Shown here piece after piece: positions 10,961 through 21,024 of a stretch of 64,000 nucleotides of DNA (position 1 is its first letter; the number at the start of each line of letters is the position of its first letter). The notes below the pieces were generated by a model. The model was not told the origin of the DNA. It ran no database searches and was given only the letters and a program-made list of their open reading frames with translations. The DNA is from Poa pratensis (lineage: Eukaryota; Streptophyta; Magnoliopsida; Poales; Poaceae): positions 115,394,731-115,458,730 of the forward strand of contig CAMZMU010000041.1 in NCBI GenBank assembly GCA_947311845.1, given 5' to 3'. The position numbers and the translations under genes were made by a program.

Positions 10961-13151
10961 TGAAGAGGATCCTGGCGTCCTTATGGGTGAGCTTCGAATC
11001 AACAACCATCTTGCTACCGTTTTGTTTGATTCTGGAGCATCGCATTCATTCATCTCTATTGCGTTTGCAAAAGATCACCAAATACCGTTTGAGAAGATGA
11101 GCAGTCCCTTGATGATCTCTACCCCTGGCTCCAAATGGCAAACCGATGGCGTTACTCCTGAGGTCCAGATTATCATAGCATCCCTGTCCTTCCCTTTCCC
11201 GTTGATAGCCTTGAGGTCGAAGGGCCTTGATGCCATACTGGGCATGGACTGGTTAGCAAGATACCATGCTAATCTCGACTGTGCTGCTAAGTCCATCACC
11301 GTGACCCACCCTTCCGGTTACGATGTGCAGTTTTGGGCTACATATTCAGGACCTCCATCATCAGACAATCCCCTCTCCCCGGAGATCACCCTATGTTTCA
11401 TGGAAGGCTTGTCCCCTCCTGAAATCCAGGACATACACGTGGTGTGTGACTTCCCGGATGTGTTCCCAGAAGAATTGCCTGGCATGCCACCTGATCGAAG
11501 TGTGGAGTTTGTCATAGACTTGCTTCCCGGTACTGCTCCAATTTCCAAGAAGCCCTACCGCATGCCGGCGGAAGAGTTGGCTCTGTTGAAGGAGCAAATT
11601 GATCAGCTGTTGCGAAGGATTTTATTCAGCCTAGCAGTTCACCTTGGGGTTGTCCGGTACTCTTTGTCAAGAAGAGGGATTCTACCGTGCCCGTTGTTCT
11701 GATTATCGACCGTTGAATGCGGTGACAATCAAGAACAAGTATCCTATTCCCCGATCAATGATCTGTTGGATCAGTTAGCTGGTGCAAGAGTATTCTCCAA
11801 GATGGATCTGAGGTCAGGGTACCATCAAATAAAGATCAGAAAGGAGGATATCCCAAAGACGGCATTTGTTACTCGCTATGGCTCATATGAGTATACCGTC
11901 ATGTCCTTTGGTCTCACAAATGCTCCAGCTACTTTCATGAGGCTCATGAATTCCATTTTCATGGATTATCTTGATAAGTTTGTCGTCATTTACATCGATG
12001 ACATCCTCATCTATTCTAAAACCGACGAAGAGCATGATGAACACCTTCGGTTGGTTCTGACACGGCTTCGTGAACACCGTCTCTATGCCAAGTTCTCCAA
12101 GTGTGAGTTTTGGTTGGATAAACTTGTCTTCCTTGGACATGTAATATCTGCCAATGGTGTGGAAGTCATCCCCGACAAAATTCAAGCTATTCTAGACTGG
12201 AAAACTCCAATGTCAGTCAAGGACATTCGTAGCTTTCTCGGATTGGCGGGTTACTACCGCCGATTCATCGAAGCTTTCTCCAAAATAGCCAAGGCATTGA
12301 CTGACCTTCTCAAGAAGGATAGAAAGTTCGTATGGACTGCCGAAGCTGAAGAGAGCTTCCAAGCCCTGAAAGCCAAGCTCACGTCCGCTCCTGTGCTTGT
12401 CCTGCCGGACACAAGCAAGGATTTCGTCGTCTTCTGTGACGCCTCTCTACAAGGTTTGGGCTGTGTGCTAATGCAAGATGGCCATGTTGTGGCTTATGCT
12501 TCTCGCCAACTTAAGCCGCATGAGCTCAATTACCCTACTCATGATCTAGAGCTTGCCGCTGTGGTCTATGCTTTGAAGCAATGGAGACCATACCTGTTTG
12601 GTAACCGATGCGAGATCTTCTCGGATCACAAGAGTCTAAAGTACCTCTTCACCCAGCCGGATTTAAATCTCAGGCAAAGGCGTTGGTTGGAGTTAATCAC
12701 GGACTACAATGTGAGTCTGAACTATCAACCCGGCAAAGCAAACGTCGTGGCTGACGCGCTAAGTCGGAAGTCCTATTGCAACAATCTGATGATTGAAGCG
12801 GCCCAACCTTCCCTTCATGAAGAATTCTCCCGTTTGAACTTGGAAATGGTTCCCTCCGGCTATCTAGCAAATCTGGAGATCAAATCTACTCTTGTAGACC
12901 AGATCAAGGATGCTCAGAAGCGTGACAAGGGTATTCTGAAAATCAAGGACAATATTGCTAGTGGGAAGTACAAATGCTTCTCTGTCGATGAATCCGGAGT
13001 TGTTTATTTCGGTGACCGTCTAGTGGTACCCAAGAAGCGGAAATTGAGAGAGCTGATCCTTCAGGAGGCTCATGATACACCTCTCTCTATCCATCCCGGT
13101 AGTACCAAGATGTACCAAGACCTTCGACCACAATTCTGGTGGACCGTATGA
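10961..13151 (+). pseudogene. Gypsy pol: protease, reverse transcriptase, RNase H (frame breaks)
   Basis: Protease motif LFDSGASHSF lies at about 11023-11052. The frame is lost near 11625 and stops at 11702. It resumes before 11766 with the RT motif [15 protein letters not shown] (11797 on) and the catalytic YIDD at about 11990. RNase H begins near 12424 ([12 protein letters not shown]) and includes the conserved E and D segments. The frame ends at 13151 at the start of integrase, where one base appears to be missing. The order PR-RT-RH-IN is gypsy type. Individual domains are well conserved, but the polyprotein is not continuous. Confidence 0.88.
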
Positions 13152-14320
13152 AACGGGAAATCGCCAAGTTTGTTGCTGAATGCGACACCTGTCGTCGGGT
13201 AAAAGCTGAACATCAAAGACCTCCTGGCACTCTCCGCCCTATTGCTGTCCCCGAGTGGAAATGGGATGAAATTGGTATGGACTTCATCACCGGTTTTCCC
13301 AGGTCTCCTAAGGGCAACAATGCAATCTGGGTAATTATTGATCGTCTTTCCAAGGTTGCCCACTTCTTACCAGTCCGTGATGAGATACGGGCAAGTCAAC
13401 TTGCTGACTTATATTGGCTCGTTGTTCCATTGCATGGGGTCCCTTTGAGGATCATATCGGACCGTGGAAGTATCTTCGTCTCCAAGTTCTGGCACAGTTT
13501 CCAAACTGCTATGGGGTCCCGTCTCAACTTCAGTACCGCTTACCACCCCCAGACTGATGGTCAGACTGAAAGAGTGAATCAAGTTCTGGAAGACATGCTT
13601 CGGGCATGTGTCATCTCTTTTGGCCAAGGTTGGGAAAAGTATCTCCCTTTCGCGGAGTTCTCCTACAACAACAGCTATCAAGCTAGTCTGGGCATGGCTC
13701 CCTTCGAGGCTCTATATGGAAGAAAATGCCGCACTCCGCTGAATTGGTCTGAGACCGGAGAGAGGCACTCTTTGGTCCAGATATCATCAATGAAGCTGAG
13801 GAGAAGGTTCGGAATCATAAGAGAAAATCTGAAGATTGCTCAGTCTAGGCAGAAGAGCTACTATGACAAGCATCATCAAGAGGTTCATTATGAAATTGGT
13901 GATAAAGCTTATCTCCGCGTCTCTCCCCTTCGTGGCGTTCGCCGCTTCGGAATCAAAGGGAAATTGGCACCTCGCTATGTTGGCCCTTTCACTGTTCTGG
14001 CCAAGCGAGGAGATCTTTCCTACAAATTGGAGTTACCGTCCATCTTCCCAAATGTGCATGATGTGTTCCATGTATCCCAACTTCGCCGGTGCTTCAAGGA
14101 TCCTATCCATGGAGTCAATCATGAGGAGCTAGATCTACAAGAAGACCTCACTTATCGTGAGCATCCTATCCGTGTCTTGGATGAAGCTGAAAGAAAGACC
14201 CGGAATAAGACCACCAAGTTCCTCAAAGTTCAATGGTCTCATCATTCCGAGGAAGAAGCAACTTGGGAACGAGAGTCTAGTCTACGTGACGAATATCCCG
14301 ACTTCTTTCCGCAACCTTAG
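13139..14320 (+). pseudogene. Gypsy integrase and chromodomain
   Basis: Continues from the previous frame after the break near 13148. Seen: the CDTC half of the HHCC zinc finger (its HH half, HPGSTKMYQ, is at about 13090); catalytic Asp in MDFITG (about 13280); Asp in SDRG (about 13460); Glu in NQVLED (about 13580); GPY/F-like region (RYVGPF, 13975); and a chromodomain at about 14150-14320 ending FLKVQW...ATWERE...DFFPQP. Chromodomains direct insertion to heterochromatin in chromoviruses. This 393-codon segment is open throughout. Confidence 0.88.
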
Positions 14321-14342
14321 AATCTCGGGACGAGATTCCTGT

Positions 14343-14356
14343 AAGGAGGGTAGAGT
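14343..14356 (+). other. Polypurine tract of the gypsy element
   Basis: AAGGAGGGTAGAGT lies immediately before the 3' LTR, the position and composition expected for plus-strand priming. Confidence 0.75.
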
Positions 14357-17300
14357 TGTAACAGCCCAAAACTAGTAAACCTAAAAACCAGTGTAATTTT
14401 TCCACTTTTGGGTCCATTGCATCATGGCATGCATGCATAAACATGTCTCCTTTGAGTTAACACAATGTTGGAATCGAAATGATTTTGAGTTGCTAAAACA
14501 AAATGCACAAAGTGCTCTAACAAAAATTCCACACAATGTGGGCACTCAAACTTGCAAATACAAATCCTTGTCATCTTATGTTTGTCAAGGAAGTTCCAAG
14601 GGTTGAAAATAATGTTCTGCAATTGCCATAAATTTTCCAAATGGAAAACATTTCAAATTAGCAAAATGCTCTATTCTAAACCTATGAACGAATGTGGTCA
14701 AAGACATTTTAATTAGAGGCACCAAAATTTGTGGAGCAACTAAATGACCAGGGGAGCATCTCGAAATTATTCCATAATTTTTTTTTGGAAGTGTTGAAGT
14801 TGCTCAACTAATTCAAATACAGCTGCTGGAGTTTTAAAAGAATTAGAGAAAGGACTAATCCGTGATAGAAAAACTGCTCCAGGGGCCTAATTGTAATTTC
14901 TATTTTCTTCCACCTCTCCCCTGTAGCGACCGAGGCGTGCTTGCTCGCCATGGCCACGTCGCACCAGGTCGTCGACCCCGCTCGTGCCCCTGCCGCCTTG
15001 GCCCCTCTCTGACGTCCCCTGCCAGGTGAAGAGCACCCGAGGCCACTGCCATCGCCCTACCCGCTCGCCCCACCTGTTCCCATTCCCATCTTCTCCCTTC
15101 CCGGGCTCCATGGACGCCGAGCTCCGCCCCCACATCGCCGGCGAGTGAGTCGATCCCGAGCCAAACGGAGACTGCAGGGAGCTCCGCCACGTTCCCCTCT
15201 ACCTCCTAGCCGCAGGAATCGAGCCGGGGGTCCACAAATCGTCGTCGCCATCGCCGCTTCCCCGCCGCCGGCCGAAGCTCCATCGCCGCTTCGCCACTCG
15301 ATTCCGCCGTCGTACCTCCACCCCGCGCCCCGCCGTTCACGTGCACACGCTCCTGGTGAGCCGCCGCTTCTCTCCCTGCCTTTCCCCTCTCCCCATTCTC
15401 GCGCTACGCCGTCCGCTCGCCGGAGTTTTTTCGCCGTACTGCCGCCGTCGTCGTCCCGCGCTCATTCGACGAAGCAGAGCGTGGCCCGGCCTCACAACCG
15501 GCCCAGACCGGCCAGGAGACCGACGCCCTCTGTATGCGGCCCGGCCCACCAGCCAGCCTAGGCTGGGCAGGAGGCCGAAGCTCTTTGTAACCAGGCCGGC
15601 CTGCCAGCCGGCCCAGACCGGCCGGAGGACCGGAGGCCTCTGTTTTTCTTTCCCTGTGTCCTGTTTTCCTTTTTCTCGTCCCCCTCGTAGCGTATGTTGT
15701 TCCCGCTACTCTCTCGCGCAACTCCGGACATCAAACAACGTTGAATCACACGATCCCTCCCTCTCTCCCGAGTTCGAGGAATCGATCTGTCAAGTTTAAT
15801 TCTTTAAAAGCACATAATTAAAAGAGAGAAATTAATAAAAAAAATCATAACTCTTTATCGGGGTATCCGAAAATTATGTGTGAGATACCAAAATGTTCAG
15901 AAAAGCATGAACTACCTAAAATCATCGTCATCATGCATATTTGATCCCAATTATAACAATGTACTTATAGTAGTATCGGAATCACTAAGTTAAATATGGG
16001 GGAATTCTTTCTTTAGTCGAAGTAATCCTTCCACCCCCATTTAATAATGCTAGATAGCTCATAATAAGTTCCATGCATTTAAATTGTCATACCATCATGT
16101 GTTTGCGCATTGCATTTGTGAAGCATGTGTGGTGATTGATTGTATCTTCCCGTGTTTTGTGCACCGGTAGATCAAGGAGGTGAAGTGCCACCCCCGTCTC
16201 GTGACGATCCGTACTACCAGCCGTATCAACAAGGCAAGCGTAATCCCCCCTCTGAGCATATCTTATCCTATTTTCCGCAATTATTTTCTCCACTATAATA
16301 TTGCATGCGGTTCTAAATGTCTTTTGCCTGGATTAGAGTATCCTACTAGTTGCATTAGAATCCTGTTGCCAATACCTGTTTTACCTTCCTATTACCCTAG
16401 GTTTGTATCTTTGGCCATGGAATACTTACTATGCTATGCAAGTGCTTAGTCATGCTTAGTGAAATGCCTAGTGGTACTAGGGTTGGTGAATGCTAGAAAC
16501 AGGTGTTAACTTGTGACAGTGATGTTGATGGTGGAGAATTGTGGAGATGGATTAAAAAAATGCTAAGAAGGTGGGGATGAGAGGCCACATGGAATGTGGT
16601 GGGTTGTCTCGTTCTTGCCGCCTAGGTGCGAGTTCTGTACCTCCTGAACCAAGACTGAGCGTGCAACCATGCGTGAGGCCTATGCAATTGCAGGAACCCT
16701 CATAGACTAAATAACTCGAGCGGGGCTAGCCAGGGTCCTCTAGTTTGGCTTTCCATTTGCGCGTGCGTGATGGTGTTGAACTGAGATGAGGATGGTGGTG
16801 TTAGGAAAATAAGTGGCCGTGGGGCGGGGTGTTGTGATCCTGGCAGTCCTACCGCCACTGATGATCCTGGAAAGTCCTTAACGAGGGAGAAGTCGACACC
16901 GTTCCCACCCAGCCGGCTTTCCCCGGAAGAGAGCTAATGCGCAGGTAATGGGCCGGACGGTACGCGTGGCAAACATTTGTACACCCCTGCAGGATTAAAT
17001 CTTTTCGAAAAGCCGTGTCCACGGTTACGGACGACTTGGGAATGGACGATGATCATAGAATAACTTAAACGGAATGATTAAAACTTGGGTACTAGAGGTA
17101 CCAATTTCACGAATGTAAGGTTGACTTCCTCGAGGGTGATTCGGGGAGGTGCCTTTGATGAACAGGTACAATGGTGAGGTTGGTGATGTTTGAGAAAGGT
17201 GATCTCAATGAAAAGAGTTACTTCTTATCCCTCTTTTGAAAACTATTCTGTTTAGTCGATGCCTTGAGTTATGTTTTCCATAAATAAAATCAGCTTTATG

Positions 17301-17882
17301 CAAAACAGCCATATAACCTTGAAAGCCTCATCAAGCATATATTAGCTCTTAATCTTGCGAGTTCGTCGAACTCAACGTCGTTTGTTTTGTTTCAGAGGAG
17401 GACTTCACCGACCTCGAAGGTGGGTTCTTTGTGGACGTCGACGAGTAGTCTGGGGTTCCCAGGTGGCAGCTTGGGACATCCTGGAACAGCTGGCGCTGTG
17501 ATATTTATTTGTAATCCTCTTAGGCCATAATGTGGTTCTTGTTGTTTAGAACAACTTAAATTGCTTCCGCTTGATGAAATGTTGGGTCTGTGACCTCTGG
17601 TTGTCATTTGCTATCTTTCTCTGTATAAGAGTTGAACTATATGATTTGTGTCGTAGAGTCTGTGATGTGCCAGTTGTTCCACAAGTCTTGGTCTCTCTAT
17701 TATGCATTGAGGGTTGTGCCTGTGTTAAGGCATCAATCGGGGTGTTGCGTTGCCGATGATCCATTCCGAGCAACGCCTGCCAAAGGTTTTGGCCGGGGAT
17801 TGGTAAACCCGTAACCTCCGGTTGTATCACTTAACCGGTGACACACAGCATCACTGTATAACAGTCAGGTCAGGGCGCCACA
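14357..17882 (+). repeat. 3' LTR of the gypsy chromovirus
   Basis: 3526 bp, starting TGTAACAGCCC and ending GGGCGCCACA, about 99% identical to the 5' LTR. It is followed by GTTCT, the right target duplication. Confidence 0.95.
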
Positions 17883-17887
17883 GTTCT

Positions 17888-18542
17888 CGACCCTGAACAC
17901 ACATTAGAATCGGAAAATACTGAGTCAAAGTACCATATGTTATCATGCATCGTACAATATGCTATCATGCATCTTACTAGTTGCTATCACGCAACAATTT
18001 GCTATCATGCAACCATTTGCTATCATGCAAAATATAATTTATCATGCAGATTATACTATGCTATCATGCAGGGTACCATATGCTATTATGCGGAGTACTA
18101 ACTTTTTATCATAATTATTACCAGCCGCCAAGGCTAACATATTATCATCAAGTTATGATTACTTCCTTGGTGGCTTTGCCTTTTGATTTAACAGGAACCT
18201 GTAACTCGGCCATATGAATTGGCGCGACAAGATTTTTTATGATTGAGATAATTATCTCCTGATATCGGCTGATAAAGCAACCATTATTTATTTAACTACA
18301 ACCACATCAAGTGGAATTTATATCATTATTATCTTGCGGCAACAATATTTGTCAATCTGTTGCAGGATCAAATTGCAATGATATGCCATCAACCAGGATA
18401 ATGAAATCATGCCTGCTTAATGCCTGGGGCCTAGGACAATTAAGTTTTTGTCTAAATTGAGATATTTTTTAGTCCCGAGCAGCATGATCAAGCATGCAAC
18501 CCGGCCCTCGGGGGCTACACATCCACCCACCAGTATTTGGTG
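17888..18542 (+). repeat. 2.1 kb tandem repeat unit 2, right part
   Basis: Continues unit 2 after the gypsy insertion and its GTTCT duplication. The two parts total 2113 bp, matching the 2112 bp of unit 1. Confidence 0.85.
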
Positions 18543-19190
18543 GTTTCTCAAAAATTATCGAGCTGGCAACTCACAAAGGCCGCCATCATTGAGCTGGTAA
18601 TTTTAAATGGTGGAATATATCAGCCGCCTTGATATCTCTCATTTGGCGGCTCGACGACAGGAAGATTAGGAGGGAGTACGTAGCATGCTTTAATAAGTCG
18701 CACCCGTGGAACATCAGTTTACCCCATGCGACTCAGTGTCCCCGGACGGTCTACATCGACACCTTTGACCTGGCGAACACGCCTCTCCAGTTGTTTTCAA
18801 CCAATCAGCATTCAGCTCAAATCATCCGCGGGTGGCTCGAAAAATCAGCATGGCATAGCCATCGCCGAATCGCGGCTGGTGACTTCTACTCCGCCGCGGC
18901 TGACATCTAAGTTCCGCAGATCATACCGCGTCATCCACTTCAGGAGAATAAACACAAGATAAGTCGCTTTCATGCTCAACTTATGCGGCCTTTTACTTTT
19001 ACCAATAAAATTAAGTTCATCTTCGAGTTTATCTCGGGGGTTGCATATCTAGTTTATTATGCCTTTTTATTAATATCTTTATGATTTAAATTATATCATA
19101 TCGCAGGCTTTAATTTATATCTGTTTTTGACATTTAGTTACATCCACTTCTCAAAGTTGGGTTTGTTACAACCCGCGATACATATAGAGT
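18543..19190 (+). repeat. 2.1 kb tandem repeat unit 3, truncated
   Basis: The first 648 bp of the unit. It breaks off at CATATAGAGT, where units 1 and 2 continue TGTTTATAACTCGC. The sequence from 19191 is unrelated and coding. This is the right junction of the retroelement with its host sequence, without an LTR. Confidence 0.85.
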
Positions 19191-20185
19191 CGGTGGCATG
19201 GCAACACAGCATTGACAGTCGAGTCGGGCACGATGCGCCGACTTGTTGGTGTGGTGACGTTTGCAAGATGAAGCAGTCCAGCGATTGGGACGATAGAAGA
19301 GGAAGGAGGTTCTGGATGTGCCCGAACTATGCTTGGGAGAAGCCGAAGCCAACAAAAAACAAGTCGAAGCAAACAAAACGCAAGACAAAGCAAACAAATA
19401 TTATTGAGCGTCCGCGGGTAAATGTCTCCTCCGCCTCTCTTGTAAAGAATTTATCTTTATCTAGTTGCATGTTTTGACTCGTTATTATTGAGCGTCCGCG
19501 GGTAAATGTCTCCTCCGCCTTTTGCCAATACTACCGGTGGATAGACTTTGAGCAAAATGGCCTCTACCGGTGGGAGGTAAAAAATATGACTGACAAGGCG
19601 TGGGAGCGATTCTGGGAGAAAGATCGTGAAGAGGAGCGGGCCAAGAAGGAGAATGAGCAAGCGAAAATTGAGGCACTAGAGGCTAAGAACGAAATGATGC
19701 TCCGCGAGATGGAGAGGTGGGAGAAGACTGAGAAGGCACGTGTTGCAAGGGAGGCGTGGGAGGCGGAACGTGCAAGGGAGGGGCCGTTAGAGGATGGAAG
19801 GTACCATGAGGCGTGGGTGGCGTTTGACGGCGAACTTGGAAGGGAGGGGTCGGGAGGCCAAGGTGAAGGTGCTCGCCGTGCACGAGAGGAGGCTCAACCT
19901 GAAGGTGCTCGCCGTGCACAAGGGATGTTGGATGCGAGAAGCCGTGCACAAGGGATGTTGGATGCGAGAAGGCGTGAGAGGGAAGCACAAGAGGAGTTGG
20001 ATACGAGAAGGCGTGAGAGGGCTCGCCGTGCACGAGAGGAGGCGGGAGGACAAGGTGAAGGTGCTGGCCTTGCACGAGAGGAGGCAGATGCGAGAAGCCG
20101 TGAGAGGGATCGCCGTGCACGAGAGGAGGAACGAGCGGAACCAGACCCAGCGAGGCGCAAGGGCAAGTATCCACGTCTTACTTAG
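19191..20185 (+). CDS. GRF-type zinc-finger protein with coiled-coil tail (5' truncated)
   Basis: Coding sequence begins abruptly at the retroelement junction, so the native start is lost. Seen: the first part of a GRF zinc finger, CWCG...RRFWMCPNY (about 19235-19335), then a Lys-rich linker. After an 84 bp duplication comes FCQYYRWIDFEQNGLYRWE (about 19520-19580), which supplies the last metal ligand and the conserved W-x-D. A long charged helical region follows (EEERAKKENEQAKIEALEAK) and then Arg/Glu-rich repeats of DARSRAQGML type (19915 on), ending RRKGKYPRLT and a stop at 20183-20185. GRF fingers bind nucleic acid in other proteins; the role here is unknown. Copies of this family are common in Triticeae repeats. 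Whether it belongs to the same MULE as the transposase at 1-765 is inference from position. Confidence 0.65.
19399..19520 (+). repeat. 38 bp direct repeat splitting the GRF finger
   Basis: 19399-19436 and 19483-19520 are identical (TATTATTGAGCGTCCGCGGG...), 84 bp apart. Reading through the first copy gives a stop at about 19476. Reading the second copy joins the GRF finger halves in frame. The first copy carries GGGTAAAT, a possible splice donor. Confidence 0.85.
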
Positions 20186-20428
20186 TAGGGACAATGTAAT
20201 GTCGTAGACTTTGGGTTTGTGTGAACCTTGTAATGTCGTGGACTTAGTGTGTTTTATGTTCTTGTGATCTTGATGAGTTAGTTGTGAACCTTGTAATTTG
20301 ATGGATTTCGTTGAATCTTGTAATATGGTGAACTCTTAGTGAATTTGATGAATTTGATGGATTTCTGGAACTGTAGTTTGAAGTGCAGGAATTTGATGGA
20401 TTTCATGAATGAGATGGATTTCTGAAAC

Positions 20429-20822
20429 TTGTGCGGCGCCGGAGTCGGGGGCGCCACACCTTTAAGCTCCACTCCCCCATGCGGGGCGCCACACAAGTGC
20501 ACAAAATTCACTCCTCTCTGTCATTTTGCCGCGTCGGAAAGGCCAGCGCCACACCTCTTTGTGTCGCGCCCCAGACCAGGGCGCCGCACATGTGCAACGC
20601 CGGAGTGGCCGGCGCCACACCGTGAACCCCAGCTCCCCGAGCGCCGGCGCGGTACGCGCACACAATTTCGTGCTCTCTGTCATTTTGCCACGCCGGAGTG
20701 CACGGCGCCACACATCTATGTGTCGCGCCCCGGTCTAGGGCGCTGCACATGTGCAACGCCGCAGGCGCCGGCGCCACACCTTCATCTACAACTCCCCCAT
20801 CTCCGGCGCCACACCGCAAAAT
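20429..20822 (+). repeat. GC-rich GGCGCCACAC array, left
   Basis: About 390 bp with many GGCGCCACAC, TGTGTCGCGCC and GCGCCGCACATG elements. It contains two related units about 159 bp apart (CTCTCTGTCATTTTGCC at 20514 and 20673). It lies between the convergent GRF and PMD genes. Similar motifs in opposite orientation recur at 24490-24675. Confidence 0.75.
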
Positions 20823-21010
20823 ATCAGAATTAAGCACAAATTCACAGCAGTAGTTAACAACAACAAAATATCAGAATCACAGCAGTAGTTAACAACAACA
20901 AAATATCAGAATTAAGCACAAATTCACAGCAGAAGTTAACTAACAAAATATGGTTCACGACAAGTTTACGACACGCATCACGACAAGTTTACGACATGGT
21001 TCACGACATG
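20823..21010 (+). repeat. Short AT-rich direct repeats
   Basis: Three units of about 45-55 bp built on AAAATATCAGAATTAAGCAC and ACAGCAGTAGTTAAC, then CACGACAAGTTTACGACA repeats. They lie just downstream of the PMD stop codon, so may include its 3' UTR. Confidence 0.7.
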
Positions 21011-21024
21011 TTTCACAACATGGT

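Larger units (their letters stand above)
5868..17882 (+). mobile_element. Ty3/gypsy chromovirus (Tekay/Del-like), full-length, nested
   Basis: A 12,015 bp element bounded by TGTAACAGCCC...GCGCCACA LTRs of 3526 bp each and a perfect 5 bp GTTCT duplication. The interior (9394-14356) has gag, zinc knuckle, protease, reverse transcriptase, RNase H, integrase and a C-terminal chromodomain in gypsy order. The chromodomain makes it a chromovirus. Very long LTRs and the sequence style suggest the Tekay/Del clade, which is inference. By eye the two LTRs differ by about 39 substitutions and 4 one-base indels (about 1.1%), which implies insertion well under a million years ago at usual grass rates. The coding region nevertheless has several frame breaks, and no standard primer-binding site follows the 5' LTR, so this copy is unlikely to be autonomous. 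Confidence 0.95.
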
